Source: Novosphingobium sp. UBA6722
GTDB lineage: Bacteria > Pseudomonadota > Alphaproteobacteria > Sphingomonadales > Sphingomonadaceae
Direction of reading: 5' to 3'
Assembly (NCBI GenBank): GCA_002454125.1
Contig: DKII01000067.1
Span: 32,556 to 45,067 of the forward strand
DNA: 12,512 bases
The position numbers were made by a program, and so were the translations under genes. This document shows positions 7,118 to 12,512 of this stretch, one piece after another. The notes beneath the pieces were generated by a model. It was not told where the DNA came from. It did not search any database and worked only from the letters and a program-made list of their open reading frames with translations. How positions within the stretch are numbered: position 1 is the first letter of the stretch; every line of letters starts with the position of its first letter.

Positions 7118-8654
7118 TCAAGCCATTCCGGCCAACGCAACCGCCGTCGCCTCTGCCTGGCGCGATGCCCTGGTGCGGCTCGGCCTGGTCTGGGTCGCGC
7201 TGATCCTGGCCTTTGCCGGCGACTGGGCGATGATGGTCCGGCATTGGTGGGATAGCTCGACCTACAATCACATCCTGCTGGTTCCGCCGATCCTGGTCTG
7301 GCTGATTTCGCTGCGCGTCAACGAATTGCGCCGGCTTGCGCCGCAAACCTGGGCTCCCGGATTGCTGGTGGTGGCTGGCGGCGTGCTGCTTTGGGTGCTG
7401 GGGCGGTTTGCCGGGTTCAGCCTGGTTCAGCAGCCCGGCGCGGTGCTGGTCCTGCCCGGCAGCCTGCTGACCCTTCTGGGCCCGCGCGTAGGGTTGGGCC
7501 TGCTGTTTCCGCTGGCCTACATGGCGTTTCTGGTGCCCTTCGGCGACGAACTGGTGCCGCAGCTCCAGATGATCACGGCGGCGCTGACGATCGGCCTGGT
7601 GAAGCTGAGCGGCATTCCGGCGGTGATCGATGGCGTGTTTATCGATACTCCGGCCGGCCTTTTCGAGGTGGCAGAGGCTTGCTCGGGCGTGAAATTCCTG
7701 ATCGCGATGATCGCGCTTGGGGCGCTGGTCGCCAACGTCTGTTTCCGCAGCTGGAAGCGCCGCCTGTTATTCATGGCGCTGTGCATCGTCGCCCCGATCC
7801 TGGCCAATGGCGTGCGCGCCTGGGGCACGATCCTTGCGGCCCAGTATGTCGGTGCCGAGAAGGCCGGCGGGTTCGATCATATCGTCTATGGCTGGTTCTT
7901 CTTTGCGCTGGTGATTGCGGCGGTGCTTGGCCTGTCGTGGCGCCATTTCGACCGGGCGGTCGATGATCCGATGATCGATGGGGAAGCGCTTGCGGTGATG
8001 AAGCTGCCAGCCTTGCTTGATCGCCGCGCGATTGCCGCTCCGATCGCGATCCTGCTCAGCGGCGGGCTGGTGCTCGGTGGCCAGGCCTGGGCCCGCACGG
8101 CCGAAGCGTTGCTTGCACCGATGCCGCAGCAGATCTTTCTCCCCGCAGTGCCGGGTTGGCAGCGGGTTGACTACGCGCCAGCCGTACCGTGGGAGCCGCG
8201 CGCGGCCGGGGCCGAGCATCGCCTGCTTGGGCGCTATGCCGATGCTAGCGGACGCAAGGTCGATGTTTTCGTGGCGCTCTATCCGGCCCAGACCGAGGGC
8301 CGCGAGGCCACCGGCTTTGGCGAGGGCGCGCTGCGAGAGGACAGCGAGTGGTCCTGGAACAGCGCCGGGCCTGCGACGAGCGGCGCCAAGTCAGATTTGC
8401 TGCGGGCCCGGGGCAGCGTGGAACGCCTGGCCCAGACCTATTACCGCAACGGCGATCTGCTGACGGGCAGCGCGCTCAAGCTCAAGCTCGCGACGATCGG
8501 CGATCACCTGTTGCTGCGCCGCGAGCCGACCATCATGCTGATCCTCTCGGTCGAGGTCGGTCCCGATGAAGACCCGGCCGTTACGCTGGACCGGTTCCGG
8601 CAAGCGACCGGCCCGGTCGGTCCATGGATGGACCGCATCGCGGCGCTCCGCTAG
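7107..8654 (+). CDS. xrtA: Exosortase A fused to a C-terminal EpsI (DUF3485) domain
   Basis: Polytopic inner-membrane cysteine peptidase/transpeptidase of 515 aa. Exosortases cleave the PEP-CTERM sorting signal of exported proteins and are thought to pass them on to a further anchor or to the surface. The exosortase part (1 to about 285) has about eight hydrophobic segments. WDSSTYNHILLVPP (48-61) is the typical early motif. The catalytic set is complete: C192 in AEACSGVKF, R237 in LANGVRAWG and H258 in FDHIVYGW. After a final hydrophobic segment (about 308-328), residues 329-515 form an EpsI/DUF3485 domain with PGWQRVD (349-355), GRYADASGRKVDVFVALYP (375-393) and a YYRNGDLLTG stretch (445-454), predicted periplasmic. 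EpsI is a separate gene in many other loci. ATG 7107 overlaps the glycosyltransferase by 11 nt, with GAGG at 7091-7094. TTG 7086 is a less likely start. Confidence 0.93.
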   Translation: MPPDQAIPANATAVASAWRDALVRLGLVWVALILAFAGDWAMMVRHWWDSSTYNHILLVPPILVWLISLRVNELRRLAPQTWAPGLLVVAGGVLLWVLGRFAGFSLVQQPGAVLVLPGSLLTLLGPRVGLGLLFPLAYMAFLVPFGDELVPQLQMITAALTIGLVKLSGIPAVIDGVFIDTPAGLFEVAEACSGVKFLIAMIALGALVANVCFRSWKRRLLFMALCIVAPILANGVRAWGTILAAQYVGAEKAGGFDHIVYGWFFFALVIAAVLGLSWRHFDRAVDDPMIDGEALAVMKLPALLDRRAIAAPIAILLSGGLVLGGQAWARTAEALLAPMPQQIFLPAVPGWQRVDYAPAVPWEPRAAGAEHRLLGRYADASGRKVDVFVALYPAQTEGREATGFGEGALREDSEWSWNSAGPATSGAKSDLLRARGSVERLAQTYYRNGDLLTGSALKLKLATIGDHLLLRREPTIMLILSVEVGPDEDPAVTLDRFRQATGPVGPWMDRIAALR

Positions 8655-8666
8655 GCGACAAACCCT

Positions 8667-10565
8667 ATGTGCGGAATTGCCGGGATCTTTCACCTGACCA
8701 CGCCCAAGCCGGTCGATCCCGCGCGGATCGAGCGGATGTGCGCGGCGATGGCCCATCGCGGGCCCGATGGGCAGGGGGTCTGGACCGCGCCGAGCGTGGG
8801 CCTCGGCCACTTGCGACTGTCGATCATCGATCTGACCGGATCGCCGCAACCGATGGCCTCGAGCGATGGCCGCGCCATGTTGGTCTTCAATGGCGAGATC
8901 TACAACTACCGCGAACTGCGTGAGGAACTGCGCGCTGGCGGGGCGAGCTTCCGCACCGATGGTGACAGCGAAGTCATTCTGGCGGCCTGGCAGAAGTGGG
9001 GCCCGGCCTGCCTGCCGCGGCTGCATGGCATGTTCGCCTTCGCGATCTATGACCTGGAAGCGCGCACGCTCTTCCTGGCGCGCGACCGGCTGGGCGTGAA
9101 GCCGCTGTTCTATGCCCCGCTCAGCGATGGGAGCCTGGCCTTTGCGTCAGAGCTCAAAGGCCTGACGGCTCATCCCTTGCTGCGCCGCGATGTCGATCCG
9201 CTGGCGATCGAGGACTATCTGGCCTGGGGTTATGTCCCCGATTACCGCTCGATCCTGGCGGGCGTGCACAAGTTGCCGGCCGGGCATTCGCTGTTGCTGA
9301 AGCATGGGGTGCCACTGCCGCAGCCGGTTCAATGGTGGGATGTCAGCTTTGCCGAACGGCGCCAGGGGCGGGCGGCGGACCTTGAGGCCGAATTGCTGCA
9401 CCTGCTGCGTCAGGCGGTCACCTCGCGGATGGTCTCGGACGTGCCGCTGGGCGCTTTCTTGTCTGGCGGGGTCGACAGCTCCAGCGTGGTCGCGCTGATG
9501 GCGGAGGCGAGCCGCAGCCCAGTCAATACCTGCAGCATCGGGTTTGACGAGGCTGCGCTTGACGAGACCGCCTATGCCCAGCTTGTTGCCGAACGGTTTG
9601 GGAGCAACCATCGGGCCCGCGTAGTGGGCAGCGACGATTTCGAGCATGTCGATACGCTGGTCGCGATGTTCGATGAACCCTTTGCCGATGCCTCGGCACT
9701 GCCGAACTGGCGGGTTAGCCAGCTGGCGCGCGAGACGGTTACGGTTGCCCTGTCTGGCGACGGAGCGGACGAGGCGCTCGCAGGCTACCGCCGCCATCGT
9801 TTTCACCACGCCGAGGAACGGGTTCGCGGCCTGTTGCCCGGTGCCCTGCGCCAACCGGTATTTGGCGCATTGGGTGCGCTTTATCCCAAGGCCGATTGGG
9901 CCCCGCGCCCGCTGCGGGCCAAAGCAACCTTTCAGTCACTCGCTCTGGATGGGGCCGAGGGTTACGCGCGGGCGGTCGGCTTTGCGCCGGCTGAGCTCCG
10001 GCAGCGGCTCTATTCGGCCGATTTCCTGCGCGAGCGGGGGGATTACCGGGCGGAACAGGCCTTTGTCGATCTGATGCGCCGGGCACCCGCGCGCTCTGGC
10101 CTGGACCAGGCGCAATATGCCGATCTCAAGTTCTGGCTGCCAGGTGACATCCTCACCAAGGTCGATCGTACCAGCATGGCCGTCAGCCTTGAGGCGCGCG
10201 AGCCGCTGCTCGATCACCGCCTGATCGAATTTGCTGCTGCCCTTCCGGAAGGGCTGCGCCTGCGCGGCGGGCAGGGCAAGTGGCTGATGAAACAGGCGAT
10301 GCGCCGCTACCTGCCGGATGAGGTGCTGTTCCGCCCCAAGCAGGGCTTCGTGACCCCGATCAGCCAGTGGCTGCGCGGTCCCTTAGCAGGTGCCGCACGC
10401 GCTATCGGCAGCAGCGCTGCCCTTTCCCGCACAGGCTGGTTCGATGGTGCCGCGCTGGGCCGGATTGCCGAAGAACATATCGCCGGCAGCGCCGATCACG
10501 GCCGGCTGCTGTGGCAATTGCTCATGCTCGACAGATCGCTGGCGCGATTGGGGATCATCGCCTGA
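8667..10565 (+). CDS. XrtA/PEP-CTERM system amidotransferase (AsnB-type, glutamine-hydrolysing)
   Basis: Class II glutamine amidotransferase joined to an ATP-dependent synthetase domain (632 aa), the asparagine synthase B architecture. The N-terminal domain starts MCGIAGIF, so Cys2 becomes the nucleophile after Met removal. Its glutamine pocket is seen in HLRLSIIDL (48-56), NGEIYNY (75-81) and TDGDSE (97-102). The C-terminal domain has the PP-loop LSGGVDSSS (265-273), DEPFADASALP (336-346), LSGDGADEALAGY (362-374) and the AsnB-like block GDILTKVDRTSMAVSLEARE (493-512). All catalytic residues are present. In an exopolysaccharide locus it more likely amidates a sugar carboxylate or another precursor than makes free asparagine (TIGR03108-type); this is an inference from family and context. 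ATG 8667 is 12 nt after xrtA with only a weak ribosome site. It appears to be the last gene of the operon, followed by the longest spacer in the window. Confidence 0.9.
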   Translation: MCGIAGIFHLTTPKPVDPARIERMCAAMAHRGPDGQGVWTAPSVGLGHLRLSIIDLTGSPQPMASSDGRAMLVFNGEIYNYRELREELRAGGASFRTDGDSEVILAAWQKWGPACLPRLHGMFAFAIYDLEARTLFLARDRLGVKPLFYAPLSDGSLAFASELKGLTAHPLLRRDVDPLAIEDYLAWGYVPDYRSILAGVHKLPAGHSLLLKHGVPLPQPVQWWDVSFAERRQGRAADLEAELLHLLRQAVTSRMVSDVPLGAFLSGGVDSSSVVALMAEASRSPVNTCSIGFDEAALDETAYAQLVAERFGSNHRARVVGSDDFEHVDTLVAMFDEPFADASALPNWRVSQLARETVTVALSGDGADEALAGYRRHRFHHAEERVRGLLPGALRQPVFGALGALYPKADWAPRPLRAKATFQSLALDGAEGYARAVGFAPAELRQRLYSADFLRERGDYRAEQAFVDLMRRAPARSGLDQAQYADLKFWLPGDILTKVDRTSMAVSLEAREPLLDHRLIEFAAALPEGLRLRGGQGKWLMKQAMRRYLPDEVLFRPKQGFVTPISQWLRGPLAGAARAIGSSAALSRTGWFDGAALGRIAEEHIAGSADHGRLLWQLLMLDRSLARLGIIA

Positions 10566-10582
10566 CGGCCTTGACCCGTTCC

Positions 10583-10599
10583 TAGCTTCGGGTAGCTTC
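10583..10599 (+). repeat. Direct repeat TAGCTTC x2 in the intergenic spacer
   Basis: TAGCTTC occurs at 10583-10589 and again at 10593-10599, start to start 10 bp, about one helical turn. It lies between the amidotransferase stop and the adaptor gene. Such spacing can present two half-sites on the same DNA face, but a chance repeat is possible. Confidence 0.4.
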
Positions 10600-10606
10600 C
10601 GCTTGT

Positions 10607-10621
10607 GAATCTTCGAGATTC
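10607..10621. repeat. Perfect inverted repeat just upstream of the adaptor gene
   Basis: GAATCT-TCG-AGATTC is a perfect 6-bp inverted repeat with a 3-nt centre. It ends 2 nt before the Shine-Dalgarno run at 10624-10630. It could be an operator half-site pair or a small RNA hairpin affecting ribosome access. The short stem and lack of a T tract argue against a terminator. Confidence 0.5.
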
Positions 10622-10623
10622 CA

Positions 10624-10630
10624 GGGGAGG
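10624..10630 (+). promoter_or_regulatory. Strong Shine-Dalgarno sequence of the HlyD-family gene
   Basis: GGGGAGG ends 6 nt before ATG 10637. It is the best-matched ribosome site I see in the window, in contrast to the weak or coupled starts of most genes upstream. That supports fresh translation initiation in a new transcription unit. Confidence 0.7.
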
Positions 10631-10636
10631 ACAAGA

Positions 10637-11662
10637 ATGGGCGAAACGCCCGCGGGGAGCGCGAAATCCAGCCGGCTGAAACCGGCGATCCTGCTGATAA
10701 TGCTTGCGGCCCTGGTCTATCTGGGTGGTCGCTGGGCTGGCCTGTGGGGCAGCGACGATGACGGTCAGCTCAAGCTCTATGGCAATGTCGAGATTCGCGA
10801 AGTCCAGCTTGGTTTCCGGGTCGGCGGGCGGATCAGCAAGCTTTATGTCGACGAGGGTGACCGCGTTGCCCCTGGCCAGGTCCTGGCCGAACTCGATACC
10901 CGCCCACTTGATGATCGCCTGGCTGGCGCAGCTGCTCGGCTCGATGCGGCCAGTGCGGCTGCGCAGCGCGATGCCAATGGTTCGCGCCCGCAGGAAGTGG
11001 GCGAGGCGCGCGCCGCAGTTGCAGCGGCGGAGGCCCGCCTCGTTGAAGCACGCCGCCAGTTTGAACGCCGACAGGCGCTGGTCGACAAGGGCTTTATCAG
11101 CAAGGCCGATGTCCAGACGGCCGAGGCCGGGGTTGCAGCAGCCGAAGCTAGCCTGGCTGCCGCCCGCAGCTCGCTCTCGCTGGCCGAGGAAGGCGTTCGC
11201 GCCGAAGATCGCGCCGCCAGCGAAGCATCGCGCAGCGCCGCCTTTGCCGAGCGCCGGGCCGTCCAGACCGACCTTTCCGATGCGCGGATTATTGCCGCCG
11301 AGCAGGGTCAGGTCCTGACCCGGGCGCGCGAAACCGGCGCCATCGTCCAGCCCGGCCAGACGGTGCTTACCGTGGCGCTTACCCAGCCGGTCCGGGTCCG
11401 TGCCTATGTCGCCGAGCCCGACCTGCCCAAGATCCGCCCCGGCATGGCGGTGGCGGTCAGCGTTGATGGCAGCGACAAGCGATGGCCAGCGAAGATTGGC
11501 TATATTGCCCCCGTCGCGGAGTTTACGCCCAAGACTGTGCAGACCGAGCAGCTGCGGGCTGACCTGGTCTACCGGGTCCGCCTGACTGTCGACGATCCGC
11601 AGGGCGAGTTGCGCCAAGGGCAACCGGTTACCGTTTCCGTACCCACTGACGGAAAGCGTTGA
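10637..11662 (+). CDS. HlyD-family periplasmic adaptor subunit (YbhG-like)
   Basis: Membrane-fusion/adaptor protein of 341 aa, anchored in the inner membrane and linking an ABC exporter to the outer membrane. One hydrophobic segment (about 16-37) follows a short basic cytoplasmic head. GNVEIREVQLGFRVGGRISK (49-68) and VDEGDRVAPGQVLAELDTRP (71-90) form the first lipoyl/barrel half. An Ala/Glu/Arg-rich alpha-hairpin coiled coil spans about 95-212, with the turn near KGFISKADVQ (151-160). The second barrel half is near 217-250, and a beta-barrel domain contains AEFTPKTVQTEQLRADLVYR (294-313). By recall, these blocks closely match E. coli YbhG, which is followed by the ATPase gene ybhF, and the same order is seen here (9 nt gap). 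Substrate unknown: drugs or other small molecules by family, or a cell-envelope product by neighbourhood. The start is set by GGGGAGG at 10624. Confidence 0.9.
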   Translation: MGETPAGSAKSSRLKPAILLIMLAALVYLGGRWAGLWGSDDDGQLKLYGNVEIREVQLGFRVGGRISKLYVDEGDRVAPGQVLAELDTRPLDDRLAGAAARLDAASAAAQRDANGSRPQEVGEARAAVAAAEARLVEARRQFERRQALVDKGFISKADVQTAEAGVAAAEASLAAARSSLSLAEEGVRAEDRAASEASRSAAFAERRAVQTDLSDARIIAAEQGQVLTRARETGAIVQPGQTVLTVALTQPVRVRAYVAEPDLPKIRPGMAVAVSVDGSDKRWPAKIGYIAPVAEFTPKTVQTEQLRADLVYRVRLTVDDPQGELRQGQPVTVSVPTDGKR

Positions 11663-11671
11663 CGGCGCGTC

Positions 11672-12512
11672 ATGGCGGAGGCGCCGCTCCTCCGGCTTGA
11701 AGGCGTTACCAAACGCTTCAAGGGTGCGCGCCGCGGCGCGCCGCCGGTCGAGGCACTGCGCGGTGTGTCACTGAGTCTCGCACCCGGGCGGCGGCTTGGC
11801 CTGGTTGGCCCGGACGCTGGCGGCAAGACCACGTTGATGCGGATTCTCGCCGGGCTGGTAACGGCCGATGGCGGCACGGTCGAACTGCTGGGCGGCCCCC
11901 CCGATCAACTCGATCGCAGTGAGGTCGGCTATATGCCGCAGGGCGGGGCGCTCTATGCCGAATTGACCGTCCGCCAGAACCTTGAGCTCTATGCCCGGCT
12001 GCGCGGGGTTGAGCCGCAGGACAATCCCGAACGGATGGAGCATCTCTACCGGCTCACCGGCCTGGCGCCGTTCCAGGATCGACCGTCCGGCAAGCTCTCG
12101 GGCGGGATGCGGCAAAAGCTGGCCATGGCCTGCGCAGTGGTCGCCGCGCCGCGGCTGATGCTGCTGGACGAGCCGTCGGTCGGGGTCGATCCGGTTTCGC
12201 GCCAGGAAATCTGGCAGCTGGCGATGGACCTCTCTGGCCCCGGTACCAGCCTGGTCTGGACCACCAATATCCTGGAGGACGCCGCTCGCTGCGACGAGAT
12301 CGTCCTGCTCCACGAAGGGGAGATCCGCTACCACGGCCCGCCCGACGGATTGGCAGAAGGGGCACGGGGGCGGTGCTATTCGCGCGCCTTGCCCGCTGGG
12401 GTGCGTCGGCAAGCGCTGCAGGACCTGCTGCTTGACCCGGCCGTCGTGTCGGGCCGGATCGAGGGCGGGGAACTCCATGCGTTGACCCGGCGGCCGACTG
12501 CTCCGGCGGGCG
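11672..12512 (+). CDS. ABC transporter ATP-binding protein, YbhF-like, 3' end cut by window
   Basis: ATPase of an ABC exporter, 280 aa visible, still open at the right edge. Walker A GPDAGGKTT is at 46-54 (K52), the Q-loop glutamine is Q90 in GYMPQGG, the signature LSGGMRQK is 142-149, Walker B LMLLDEP 162-168 and the D-loop SVGVD 169-173. The switch position, normally His, reads WTTNILEDA (196-204) with N199. By recall, the sequence resembles the first ATPase domain of E. coli YbhF (GLVGPD.., GYMPQ, LSGGM.QKL), which also lacks the switch His in its first half and carries a second, complete domain. I therefore expect a second ATPase domain beyond the window, then permease genes. ATG 11672 is 9 nt after the adaptor stop, with no clear ribosome site, so coupled expression is likely. 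Alternative: a single-domain ATPase with impaired hydrolysis. Confidence 0.88.
   Translation, partial: MAEAPLLRLEGVTKRFKGARRGAPPVEALRGVSLSLAPGRRLGLVGPDAGGKTTLMRILAGLVTADGGTVELLGGPPDQLDRSEVGYMPQGGALYAELTVRQNLELYARLRGVEPQDNPERMEHLYRLTGLAPFQDRPSGKLSGGMRQKLAMACAVVAAPRLMLLDEPSVGVDPVSRQEIWQLAMDLSGPGTSLVWTTNILEDAARCDEIVLLHEGEIRYHGPPDGLAEGARGRCYSRALPAGVRRQALQDLLLDPAVVSGRIEGGELHALTRRPTAPAG

Noticed and set aside
10571..10598. Possible promoter TTGACC, 16 nt, TAGCTT in the spacer
   Set aside because: The -35 match is good, but the -10 shares only three of six bases with consensus. Too weak to annotate without transcript data.
10566..10621. Rho-independent terminator after the amidotransferase
   Set aside because: The only clear hairpin (10607-10621) has a 6-bp stem, no T run after it, and sits against a ribosome site.
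10910..11275. Ala/Glu/Arg repetitive DNA inside the adaptor gene as a tandem repeat
   Set aside because: It is explained by the alpha-hairpin coiled coil of HlyD proteins; no exact DNA repeat unit is seen.
10496..11623. A 375-codon - strand frame opposite the HlyD-family gene
   Set aside because: Low-complexity translation with no motifs; the + strand adaptor is unmistakable and has a strong ribosome site.
1..12512. tRNA, rRNA, CRISPR, insertion sequence, prophage or anti-phage genes
   Set aside because: Nearly all bases are taken up by recognisable polysaccharide or transport genes. I saw no transposase, integrase, repeat-spacer pattern or cloverleaf.

Overview
The window is high in G+C by eye and densely coded. 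Every gene I can support is on the + strand. Gene content and protein style fit an alphaproteobacterium, most likely a sphingomonad (Sphingomonadales). The reasons are a stand-alone BY-kinase with an Ala/Pro-rich head, an exosortase fused to an EpsI domain, and a full XrtA-type polysaccharide locus. The taxonomic call is an inference; there is no rRNA or other marker gene here.

Region 1 (about 3-10565) is most of an exosortase A (XrtA, EpsH) / PEP-CTERM exopolysaccharide operon. In order it holds: a tyrosine autokinase of the polysaccharide co-polymerase system (5' end possibly cut by the window edge); an outer-membrane beta-barrel protein; an ExeA/GspA-like AAA ATPase with a coiled-coil tail; a NodB-type polysaccharide deacetylase with the DUF3473-type tail; a FemAB/GNAT-fold protein; a TIGR03087-type glycosyltransferase; exosortase A with a C-terminal EpsI (DUF3485) domain; and an AsnB-type glutamine amidotransferase. 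Gaps are 2-19 nt, or the genes overlap (GTGA at 4809, ATGA at 5879, 11 nt at 7107), so one polycistronic message is likely. The kinase, ATPase and barrel would serve chain-length control and export. The glycosyltransferase, deacetylase, FemAB protein and amidotransferase would build and decorate the polymer. XrtA would process PEP-CTERM proteins, none of which is encoded here.

Region 2 (10566-10636) is a 71-nt spacer, the longest gene-free stretch in the window. It holds a 7-bp direct repeat, a perfect 6-bp inverted repeat and a strong Shine-Dalgarno sequence. I read it as the boundary between two transcription units.

Region 3 (10637-12512) starts a second operon resembling ybhG-ybhF of E. 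coli: a HlyD-family periplasmic adaptor, then an ABC ATPase that runs off the right edge. The ATPase carries Asn where the switch histidine normally sits. This suggests it is the first half of a tandem-ATPase (YbhF-like) protein, with permease genes expected downstream.

No tRNA, rRNA, CRISPR array, insertion sequence or prophage gene was seen. The locus type is already known. The points worth a second look are domain architecture, decoration chemistry and the spacer at 10566-10636.
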